Positions 1 through 6,430 of a stretch of DNA of 7,197 nucleotides are shown here, piece after piece; within the stretch, counting starts at the first letter, position 1; every line of letters begins with the position of its first letter. Where the stretch lies: contig JAGXNZ010000214.1 of the NCBI GenBank assembly GCA_019894655.1, forward strand, positions 1-7,197, read 5' to 3'. Under the pieces are notes generated by a model, which was not told the DNA's origin, ran no database searches, and saw only the letters and a program-made list of their open reading frames with translations. The stretch is from Promethearchaeota archaeon. GTDB lineage: Archaea > Asgardarchaeota > Lokiarchaeia > Sigynarchaeales > SOKP01. A program made the position numbers and the translations under genes.

Positions 1-746
1 AATTTCTACCTAATAATGCTCTAATTCAAGCTGATAATGTACAAACAGCGAAATTGATTGTAAAAATTGAAGCTAATCGTAAAAATTTAATTTCTACATT
101 TATGCCAAAGCCATTTCCATTAGTAGCGGGAAGCGGTTTACATATACATCAATATTTAGAAAAAGATCAGAAGAATGTTTTTGCTGATGCTGATGCAGGT
201 ATAAGCGACACTCTTCGTTATTACATTGGTGGGATTCAAAGACATGCCGATCCTATATCAGCGATTTTGAATCCTATCACAAATTCATATAAAAGGCTTA
301 TTCCTAATCACGAAGCACCAGTTTATATATCCTGGGGTATGGGTAATAGAACAGCTTTAATTCGCGTACCTGGATACGAAAAATCTGCTAGAATTGAATA
401 TCGCGCTGGTGATGCGACAATGAATATATATCTAGGAACAGCTATTTTACTCGCAGCTGGTTTAGATGGAATAAAAAATAAAATTGAACCAAACACACCG
501 GTCACAGAAAATATTGATAATTTATCTAAGGAAAAACGTCAAACTTTAGGAATTAAAAAATTACCCCAAAACCTGTCTAAAGCCTTAGAATTTTTCAAAA
601 ACAGTAAATTTATCCTTAAAAATCTTGGAAAACAATTAGTAGATATTTTTGTGGATATTAAAAATAAAGAAATTGAAGAATACCAGGTTGCTAAAAATGA
701 AGGAAAAGAAGCGGAATGGGAACTAAATAGATACTTATTACTGTAA
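1..746 (+). CDS. glnA: Glutamine synthetase family protein, C-terminal part (5'-truncated by window edge)
   Basis: This is the catalytic C-terminal portion of a glutamine synthetase, which condenses glutamate and ammonia to glutamine using ATP in the cytoplasm. The open frame is already running at the left edge: the first whole codon is at 3, and the TTG at 54 is internal because typical GS residues (ADNVQT, nt 30-47) precede it. Visible GS motifs are GSGLHIHQ with the metal-binding His (nt 129-152), NPITNSYKRL and NHEAP with the glutamate-site Arg and Glu (nt 270-320), NRTALIR with the ATP/phosphate-site Arg residues (nt 345-365), and RIEYR with the n2-metal Glu (nt 390-404). About 247 residues remain, as expected for a protein of roughly 440. 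The loop that carries the adenylylated Tyr in enterobacterial GlnA reads NIDNLS here, so that type of control is unlikely. An R-to-G change just before NRT leaves some doubt about substrate; a gamma-glutamylamine synthetase is the alternative. The gene ends 6 bp from the convergent methyltransferase stop. Confidence 0.93.
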   Translation, partial: FLPNNALIQADNVQTAKLIVKIEANRKNLISTFMPKPFPLVAGSGLHIHQYLEKDQKNVFADADAGISDTLRYYIGGIQRHADPISAILNPITNSYKRLIPNHEAPVYISWGMGNRTALIRVPGYEKSARIEYRAGDATMNIYLGTAILLAAGLDGIKNKIEPNTPVTENIDNLSKEKRQTLGIKKLPQNLSKALEFFKNSKFILKNLGKQLVDIFVDIKNKEIEEYQVAKNEGKEAEWELNRYLLL

Positions 747-752
747 AATAAA

Positions 753-2279
753 TTATTTGTAACTCGCGTAATTTTCGTCTAAGTTTTTCCTAAGGTTCTG
801 TGAAAGATTGAATCTTTTAGCATAAAACTCAAAGATAATATTGTCTATTGATTTCTGTTCCTCTGTATAATCGTAGGACAAATCTTTCTTCTTATTTTCT
901 ATTATTTTTTTAACCAACAAATTTACATCATCGTGCGTTCCTTTATCAGGTTTAATAAAAGGTAACGAGTGTATTCCAGTTAGTTGAATGCTACTAGTAT
1001 TGTTAATTATACCTTTAGATAAGTAGTTGTATAACGAACTATTCAATAATCCTAAGAAATATTCAATTGAGATTGAACTATCCTTAACGATAAATCCCAT
1101 TGCTTTATTAGAATCCCAATAACAACCCTCAGGCATATAACGCGCGGCTAATCTCGAACTAACACCACTTATTACAATTCCTTCCTCTCCAAAAGGGACA
1201 GATTTAGGAATATCGTAAATTAGGATCGACTCATGTTCCCAATCTAGAGCCTCCATAACAGGTCTATAATACTGTTCCCCTCCACCTCTTTTTAAATAAG
1301 GTTTCCATCTTCCTGATTCCAGCTCGATTCTAGAAATGACTTTAGATTTATCGCTTTTATTCTTATTTCTGCTATTTTCTCTAAAAATGTTCGCTAATTC
1401 AGTGTCTTCAATCGCAGCAATGAATTTCTTATTGTCATGAGTGTGCATTCCGATATAACCCTTAATAAAAAGTTCTAGCTTAGGTGCGTTTTCAAACAAA
1501 TCTAATATTTGGTCTTCAGCGTCTACGAAAAATATTTTAAATGGGAGCGATTTATACCTTTTCTGTTTGATTTCGGTTATTATTGGAGGTTTCCAATATT
1601 GGTCTTCACTTTTAATACGCGGGATAATTTTCATAATGTTATTTTCCCGAACTTGCTCGTTCTCATCTTTGGAAAACTTAGTAAGAATAAGAATTACGGG
1701 ATAGGTGCTTACGTTTTGTTTATCAAACAAATTAATTGGTGCAAGTAAAATTTCATTTATAACGCAATTGTTAAGAATAAAATTTCGTAATTTAGAATGT
1801 GTGTTTAGCGTTAAAAACGAATCGCTCGTAATAAAGCCTAATTTTCCACCCTCTTTTAACCGCCAAATACTGTTCACTATAAACATTGAATATGTTTCGT
1901 GAGCGTTAATCTTTCCATAAATTTTTTTCAGTTTAGTTCTGTTTTTCCTAACATAACTACTTGCTTTATTTAAGTATGGGGGATTTCCAACAATAAAATC
2001 ATACTCGCCATAACATTCTGAATTAAACGAGAGTAAATTATCTATAACCTTGAAATTTACACCTAAATCTTCAATGGTAGCTTTATAATCCGAATTTATA
2101 TCGTGACAAAAGATCTGGGATTTATCAAAACCGGATTTTAATAAAGATTTAACAAAAATTCCAGGGCCTACACAGGGATCTAATACTTTTTGATTACCTC
2201 TATTATTACCTAATTTGGACACGATATAATCTGCGGTTTTAGGGGGTGTTAAGACAACTCCTAGCTCCTTTTCATTCAA
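753..2279 (-). CDS. Adenine-N6 DNA methyltransferase, TaqI/Eco57I-like (gamma class), solitary
   Basis: This enzyme transfers a methyl group from S-adenosylmethionine to the N6 of adenine in a specific DNA sequence. In the 508-residue protein, motif X (TPPKTADYIV) is at 11-20, motif I (LDPCVGPGIF) at 33-42 binds AdoMet, an acidic HDIN at 59-62 fits motif II, and catalytic NPPY lies at 99-102. Residues from about 265 to 440 fit the TaqI-like target-recognition domain: a WKPYLKRGGGEQYYR stretch at 325-339, SSRLAARYMPEG at 374-385, and a FLGLLNSSLYNYL helix followed by a short LPF at 408-441. The start is TTG, because the first in-frame Met downstream is residue 132, beyond motif X, and an in-frame stop lies a few codons upstream. 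An ATG two bases into the gene is out of frame. There is no nuclease domain; type IIG fusions are about twice this length. No restriction gene is visible, so it is either an orphan modification enzyme or half of a split system. It is the last gene of the leftward run, 27 bp after the peptidase. Confidence 0.93.
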   Translation of the reverse strand: MNEKELGVVLTPPKTADYIVSKLGNNRGNQKVLDPCVGPGIFVKSLLKSGFDKSQIFCHDINSDYKATIEDLGVNFKVIDNLLSFNSECYGEYDFIVGNPPYLNKASSYVRKNRTKLKKIYGKINAHETYSMFIVNSIWRLKEGGKLGFITSDSFLTLNTHSKLRNFILNNCVINEILLAPINLFDKQNVSTYPVILILTKFSKDENEQVRENNIMKIIPRIKSEDQYWKPPIITEIKQKRYKSLPFKIFFVDAEDQILDLFENAPKLELFIKGYIGMHTHDNKKFIAAIEDTELANIFRENSRNKNKSDKSKVISRIELESGRWKPYLKRGGGEQYYRPVMEALDWEHESILIYDIPKSVPFGEEGIVISGVSSRLAARYMPEGCYWDSNKAMGFIVKDSSISIEYFLGLLNSSLYNYLSKGIINNTSSIQLTGIHSLPFIKPDKGTHDDVNLLVKKIIENKKKDLSYDYTEEQKSIDNIIFEFYAKRFNLSQNLRKNLDENYASYK

Positions 2280-2306
2280 ATCTGCAATAGTTAAATGTAT
2301 TTATAA

Positions 2307-3500
2307 TTAATCTTTATTTTTAATTTGGTCATCAAAAACTATTAAGTTTTCGACGATAGTTTCGCATAATCTTTTTAATAAAGAACTGTCTACTTTATCT
2401 ACGGTATCGTGAATTGAATGAACGTACTCATATATTTCCAAATCACCAAATCCAATACCCTGAAAATTCTTTTTTTTTAAATAGTAGCCGTCAGTGTGGG
2501 AACCAAAAGGAATTTTCTTCGTATTTCTTTTAATTTCTAAACCCTTGTTATTCTTAACAAACATACTAAAAATAGTTTTAATTTGATCCGACATCTTCTT
2601 ACTTGGAAAGAGGTATGCATTTTTGGCGATCGCGTCAAAATTAAAAATTATGGTTTCTTCTTTATTGAGGTGTCTTATTCTTTGAAAAAAATTCCTAATT
2701 CCCATAGTTCCACATTCTTCTACTCCTGTAAACACGAACCATAAATTAAAATGCTTTAATCTAGAATCAGGCTTTGAAAAATAAGATAGTATTTCAAATA
2801 CGCATGCAATGCCTGATGCGTTATCAATAGCTCCATTAGACACATTATTTGTTGTATTTAATAGAAATAATATTGTAGCACCTAAGTTAATGGCTATGGG
2901 GACGATTCCTATTACGTAAAACAATAAGGAAAACAGAGAAAAAATATATTTCTTAAATATAACGATAAATAAGATTATTACTCCTGAAAATACCCATGTT
3001 CTTATAATTCTTATACGATAAAGTATAGAAAATCTCTGCCCTTTTGAATCAAGATGGCAGATAAAAAAGATATTTTTCTTATTGTCCATTTTATCGTTAG
3101 TACTAATATCCGACTGATTTTTTTTCGGTTTGGAGCCAACTTTAACATAAAGGTTACTAGAATTTAATATTTTTGGCAATCTTATTGATTCTGGTTTCCT
3201 CGCAAGTACAAATAATAAACCCAATATTACACCAATAATCGTTAAAAATATGGGTATAATGAATGTTATAAAATTTAGATAGAAAAGAAAAAGAACAATG
3301 AATCCTAACAAAAACGCTAATTTTGGATACATTCTACTAAAAAACGTACTAAATACAAAATCTTGGATTAACGGTTTAAGACTCAATTCTTCAACTCTTT
3401 GAGTTGCCAACTTCAGTGCTTTTTTTTCTCCCTCCGTTCCCGATAATCTGGGAAAGGAGAATTTTATTAAATTTTCTTTTATACGATTTTCTTCAATCAT
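2307..3500 (-). CDS. Membrane-embedded M28-family zinc aminopeptidase
   Basis: This is an M28-type (PepQ/Y-like, Zn-dependent) exopeptidase that probably removes N-terminal residues from peptides. The full set of expected di-zinc residues can be assigned in the 397-residue protein: His149 (CHLDS), bridging Asp226 (GAIDNASG), catalytic Glu261 and ligand Glu262 (GVEECG), Asp289 (NFD) and His361 (YVHSIHDTVD). The N-terminus (PRLSGTEGEKKA, 17-28) matches the helix that opens this family. Unusually, four hydrophobic segments lie inside the catalytic sequence. Two fall at about 57-100, before the first ligand, and two at about 168-216, between His149 and Asp226. No cleavable signal peptide is seen. 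It therefore looks like an integral membrane protein, with the active-site side of the membrane unknown. The gene starts at ATG 3500, 20 bp after the dehydratase stop, and no ribosome-binding site is evident. The peptidase family is clear, but its substrate and its link to neighbours are unknown. Confidence 0.9.
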   Translation of the reverse strand: MIEENRIKENLIKFSFPRLSGTEGEKKALKLATQRVEELSLKPLIQDFVFSTFFSRMYPKLAFLLGFIVLFLFYLNFITFIIPIFLTIIGVILGLLFVLARKPESIRLPKILNSSNLYVKVGSKPKKNQSDISTNDKMDNKKNIFFICHLDSKGQRFSILYRIRIIRTWVFSGVIILFIVIFKKYIFSLFSLLFYVIGIVPIAINLGATILFLLNTTNNVSNGAIDNASGIACVFEILSYFSKPDSRLKHFNLWFVFTGVEECGTMGIRNFFQRIRHLNKEETIIFNFDAIAKNAYLFPSKKMSDQIKTIFSMFVKNNKGLEIKRNTKKIPFGSHTDGYYLKKKNFQGIGFGDLEIYEYVHSIHDTVDKVDSSLLKRLCETIVENLIVFDDQIKNKD

Positions 3501-3520
3501 TTTAATCAGAATAATTAATT

Positions 3521-5188
3521 CTAATCTAAATAAGCTCCGTGTTTTGCAGAACTTACTAGTTTTCTATAAATCTTTAAATATCCCTTTTCAATCTCAAAAG
3601 GAGGTTTTTTCCAATTTTTTAATCTTTTTTTAATCTCTTCTTCAGATACTAGAAGGTTCAGTTGACGATTTTCCAAATCTATTTCAATTTCGTCTCCATC
3701 TTGGACAATTGAAATTGGGCCACCCTCAAACGCTTCGGGACACACATGGCCGATACACGGTCCTCTAGTAGCACCTGAATACCTTCCATCAGTGATCATG
3801 GCGACCGATTCATCTAATCCCATACCGATAAGAATTGCAGCTGGTATTGATAACTCCCTCATCCCAGGTCCACCTTTAGGTCCCTCGTTTCTAATAACTA
3901 CCACATCTCCCTTTTTTATTTTATCGTTCATTAAAGAATTTGTTACTTCCTCTTCTGATTCAAATACTTTTGCAAAACCCTTGTGGTATTTCATAGTATC
4001 GCTGACTGCACTTTGTTTTATTACCGCTCCTTCAGGTGCTAAATTCCCTTTTAGCACTACAATTCCTCCTTCAGTTGAAATTGGATCGTCTATATCTCGT
4101 ATAATATGGTATTCGTTGATCATGACTTTTTCGAGGTACTCTTTTAGAGGTTCTCCTAAAACATTTACGGTCGACAAGTCTAGTTTCTTTGCTAATTTCT
4201 TCATAAGGACTTTAACTCCTCCTGCTTCGTGAAATTCTGTTATGGTGTATTCAGATGAAGGTTTAAATTTCGCCAGTAATGGGACGGATTTACTTAACTC
4301 ATCGAAATCAAAGTGGTTTAAAGAACCACCTATTTCATGTGATAACGCGCACATGTGAAGAATCATATTTGTTGAGCCCCCAAAAGAAAGGGCGACTTTA
4401 CAGGCATTTATTATTGATTGATTAGTTATTAATTCTAAAGCAGTTATTTTTTTTTTGACAAGATTTACTATTGCCTTTCCTGTTTCTCTACTCAATTCTT
4501 GCCGCTTAGTCCCAATAGCACTTAGAGTCGCACAATCCGGTAAAGAAAGTCCTAACGCTTCAACAATGCACGCCATCGTGTTTGCGGTCCCCATCATATT
4601 ACAAGCTCCCGCAGAACAACAAGTTTCTGACTCAATAAGGTGTAATTCTTCTGAAGTTATTTTTTTTGATTTATATTGACCAATTGCTTCTTTTATATCG
4701 GATGTGACGTAGGTCCTCCCTTTTAATGATCCAGTTGTAAAAATTTTAGGTTCCATTATACCCCCAGTTAGAAAAATAGTAGGAATATCACACCTAACAG
4801 CTGCTAAAAGCATGCCTGGAATAATTTTATCACAAGAACTGATCATGACCATTCCATCAAACTCATAGGCTTTAATTGTGCTTTCAATCGAAGAAGCAAT
4901 GATTTCTCGCGTAGGTAAAACATATTTAGAATTATTGCCTGAATTAGCAATTCCATCGCATACAGCTATCGTATTGAACTCCATAGGCGTTCCTCCCGCT
5001 TCTCTCACGCCCGCTTTTACAAAAATGCTTAACTTTTGTAAATGAATGTGTCCTGGGGTAATTTCATTCCAAGAATTGACAATTGCAATGCGATGTTTTG
5101 CTAAATCTTCGTAACTATATCCACAACCTCGAAATAAAGCTCTGGAATAAGATTTTAGAGGATCTAAATCATCTTTCTCATCAGGCAT
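3521..5188 (-). CDS. ilvD: IlvD/Edd-family dehydratase (dihydroxy-acid dehydratase or sugar-acid dehydratase)
   Basis: This is an Fe-S and Mg-dependent dehydratase. As DHAD it would convert 2,3-dihydroxy-isovalerate to 2-ketoisovalerate in valine, leucine and isoleucine synthesis; relatives dehydrate aldonic acids. At 555 residues it is full length for DHAD. Visible landmarks are [13 protein letters not shown] (38-50), VCDG with Mg-ligand Asp78, SSCDK with cluster Cys119 and the Lys121 that is carbamylated in the family, [12 protein letters not shown] with Cys196, [12 protein letters not shown] (380-391), and [11 protein letters not shown] with the likely base Ser471. The C-terminus ([12 protein letters not shown]) is typical. 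Two points are odd. The position of the first cluster Cys in [2Fe-2S] enzymes (TPCN) is Gly46, as in the E. coli-type PGH variant, while an extra Cys77 sits beside Asp78. The usual MGHEGM-YSLPSRE loop reads [14 protein letters not shown] (82-95). ATG 5188 is the natural start and heads a leftward run of three genes. Family assignment is firm; substrate is open because sugar-type oxidoreductases lie next door. Confidence 0.9.
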   Translation of the reverse strand: MPDEKDDLDPLKSYSRALFRGCGYSYEDLAKHRIAIVNSWNEITPGHIHLQKLSIFVKAGVREAGGTPMEFNTIAVCDGIANSGNNSKYVLPTREIIASSIESTIKAYEFDGMVMISSCDKIIPGMLLAAVRCDIPTIFLTGGIMEPKIFTTGSLKGRTYVTSDIKEAIGQYKSKKITSEELHLIESETCCSAGACNMMGTANTMACIVEALGLSLPDCATLSAIGTKRQELSRETGKAIVNLVKKKITALELITNQSIINACKVALSFGGSTNMILHMCALSHEIGGSLNHFDFDELSKSVPLLAKFKPSSEYTITEFHEAGGVKVLMKKLAKKLDLSTVNVLGEPLKEYLEKVMINEYHIIRDIDDPISTEGGIVVLKGNLAPEGAVIKQSAVSDTMKYHKGFAKVFESEEEVTNSLMNDKIKKGDVVVIRNEGPKGGPGMRELSIPAAILIGMGLDESVAMITDGRYSGATRGPCIGHVCPEAFEGGPISIVQDGDEIEIDLENRQLNLLVSEEEIKKRLKNWKKPPFEIEKGYLKIYRKLVSSAKHGAYLD

Positions 5189-5206
5189 AATTATTTCTTC
5201 TCAAGT

Positions 5207-5223
5207 TATTTAATTATTCTAAA
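5207..5223 (-). promoter_or_regulatory. Candidate TATA-like region for the ilvD-M28-methyltransferase run
   Basis: On the minus strand TTTAGAATA (5223-5215) and ATTAAATA (5214-5207) lie in the 35 nt before the dehydratase ATG at 5188. The first has the better spacing, with its centre about 31 nt from the ATG; the second has the better sequence. Either would drive the three-gene leftward unit. Surrounding AT-richness makes the exact choice uncertain. Confidence 0.3.
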
Positions 5224-5272
5224 TTAATTTTACCTTCTAAATATTATCCGAATATAATCTTAGAAATGGAGT

Positions 5273-5280
5273 CATATATA
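5273..5280 (+). promoter_or_regulatory. Archaeal-type TATA-like box for the rightward oxidoreductase
   Basis: CATATATA lies 27-34 nt before the ATG at 5307, with purine-rich GAAATGGA just upstream as a weak BRE-like element. If transcription starts the usual archaeal distance of about 25 nt from the box, the mRNA begins within a few bases of the ATG. That fits the absence of a ribosome-binding site. The match is by eye in AT-rich DNA. Confidence 0.45.
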
Positions 5281-5306
5281 TTGAATTAAATCTTTTACTT
5301 ATTGTA

Positions 5307-6410
5307 ATGCTTAAAGTGGGAATAATTGGCACTGGGGTTATTTTTGACCTCAATGTGTTAGGGTATTTAGGTAATAAGGACGCGAAGATTACTTGTTTAT
5401 GCAATAGAACCATAGAAAAAGCAAAAAATAAAATCGATTTGTTCAAATTGGATAAGGAAATCCATATATATTCCGACTACAAAGAAATGTTAGATAACGA
5501 ACAATTAGATTTAATAGAGATTTTACTACCACATCATCTCCACGCAGATGCTACTATTTATGCCGCTAAAAAAGGAATTAAGGCGATATCGGTACAAAAG
5601 CCTATGGCTTTAAATCTTGAACAGGCAGACGAAATGATTGAGGAGTGCAATAAATCTCACTCAATATTATCAATTTATGAAAATTTCATGTTTGCTCCTC
5701 ATATATTAAGAGCTAAAGAGCTTCTTGATGCAGATTATATTGGTGATCCATCTTCAATTCGAATTAAAACTGCTATGGGAGCTACAGGAGGTTGGAACGT
5801 TCCAGAAAGTGCTAATAAATGGAGAAAGTATCCAAATATGGTTGGAGGTGCCGAAAAAGGCTCGCTGGTTTTATTAGATAACGGTTGGCACGCTTTTGCT
5901 TTAGCACCTTGGATTTTTGGAGAAGAAATCGAAAAAGTATTTGCTTGGACAGGTAATTATAAAGGTTTAGATGCGCCCGCTTACGTGATGTTCAAATATA
6001 AACAAAGTAGAGAACACGTTGTTCCTCAATATGGAAATATGGAGTTTTCTCTGATGCCAGAAATGCAAATTCCCTCTAAATATTACCCTACAGACGAATT
6101 TATTGAAATAGTTGCAAGTAGAGGGATAATGAAAATTAACCAGGGGACGAGTATAGGTAATAAGATGTCAGATTCGAATATTTTTACTCCTATCGTCATA
6201 ATTCGAGACGGAAAAGTGGAAACCTTCGAAAATTTTGATAAAGACTGGAAAGATAGTTTTATAAAAGCTACGAAACATGTTATCGATGTTGCTAAAGGCA
6301 AGAAAGAACCCATCCTATCTGGCGAAGAAGCGAGAAAGGTACTAAAATTCAATTTAGCTGCTATAAAATCCGCTCAAATAAGCAAAGAGGTTATACTTGA
6401 CAATTATTAA
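5307..6410 (+). CDS. Gfo/Idh/MocA-family NAD(P)-dependent oxidoreductase
   Basis: This is a cytoplasmic dehydrogenase of the glucose-fructose oxidoreductase/inositol dehydrogenase family, which oxidises or reduces a hydroxyl/keto group on a sugar, cyclitol or related polyol. The 367-residue protein is complete. A Rossmann fold opens with GIIGTG (5-10). The second beta strand ends CNRT (32-35), with no acidic residue and an Arg, which favours NADP(H) over NAD(H) by inference. The EKP motif is QKP (97-99), keeping catalytic Lys98. The C-terminal alpha/beta domain carries LLDNGWH, giving the Asp191 and His195 that complete the Lys-Asp-His set known from inositol dehydrogenase. The Asp usually found three residues after this His is Ala. 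A closing GEEARKVLKFNLAAIKSA helix (339-356) is typical. ATG 5307 starts immediately before the Rossmann strand. A TATA-like box 27-34 nt upstream and the absence of a Shine-Dalgarno sequence point to a leaderless or very short-leader mRNA. The substrate cannot be named. Confidence 0.92.
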   Translation: MLKVGIIGTGVIFDLNVLGYLGNKDAKITCLCNRTIEKAKNKIDLFKLDKEIHIYSDYKEMLDNEQLDLIEILLPHHLHADATIYAAKKGIKAISVQKPMALNLEQADEMIEECNKSHSILSIYENFMFAPHILRAKELLDADYIGDPSSIRIKTAMGATGGWNVPESANKWRKYPNMVGGAEKGSLVLLDNGWHAFALAPWIFGEEIEKVFAWTGNYKGLDAPAYVMFKYKQSREHVVPQYGNMEFSLMPEMQIPSKYYPTDEFIEIVASRGIMKINQGTSIGNKMSDSNIFTPIVIIRDGKVETFENFDKDWKDSFIKATKHVIDVAKGKKEPILSGEEARKVLKFNLAAIKSAQISKEVILDNY

Positions 6411-6411
6411 C

Positions 6412-6421
6412 AAAATTAAAA
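6412..6421 (-). terminator. T-rich tract that may end transcription of the leftward oxidoreductase
   Basis: On the minus strand this reads TTTTAATTTT, starting 9 nt after the stop codon of the leftward gene and lying in the 20-bp gap between the convergent stops. Its position suits an archaeal T-rich terminator. No stem-loop accompanies it. Confidence 0.25.
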
Positions 6422-6430
6422 GGTTAAAGA

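Larger units (their letters stand above)
753..5188 (-). other. Putative three-gene transcription unit (dehydratase, M28 peptidase, DNA methyltransferase)
   Basis: The three genes face the same way with gaps of only 20 and 27 bp. Neither gap has a clear terminator, and neither has room for a well-separated promoter. The one convincing upstream space is the 118-bp divergent region before the dehydratase. The functional link between a metabolic dehydratase, a membrane peptidase and a DNA methyltransferase is not obvious, so cotranscription may be just compaction. Confidence 0.5.

Noticed and set aside
323..505. Minus-strand open frame opposite the glutamine synthetase
   Set aside because: It lies wholly inside conserved GS coding sequence and shows no motif of its own; it is a shadow frame.
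1509..1902. Two overlapping plus-strand open frames within the methyltransferase
   Set aside because: Both are antisense to a clear methyltransferase reading frame and have hydrophobic, motif-free sequences typical of shadow frames.
3792..4232. A 146-codon plus-strand open frame opposite the dehydratase
   Set aside because: It is antisense to conserved IlvD/Edd motifs, has low-complexity Ser/Thr/Phe/Pro composition, and has no recognisable domain.
753..5188. Idea that the methyltransferase and membrane peptidase form a new defence module
   Set aside because: There is no nuclease, helicase, NTPase or toxin-like gene beside them, and the unit is headed by a metabolic dehydratase. Nothing in the sequence supports immunity.
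5237..5446. Minus-strand open frame covering the divergent spacer and the start of the oxidoreductase
   Set aside because: It overlaps the Rossmann-fold coding region antisense, and the promoter region explains the rest.
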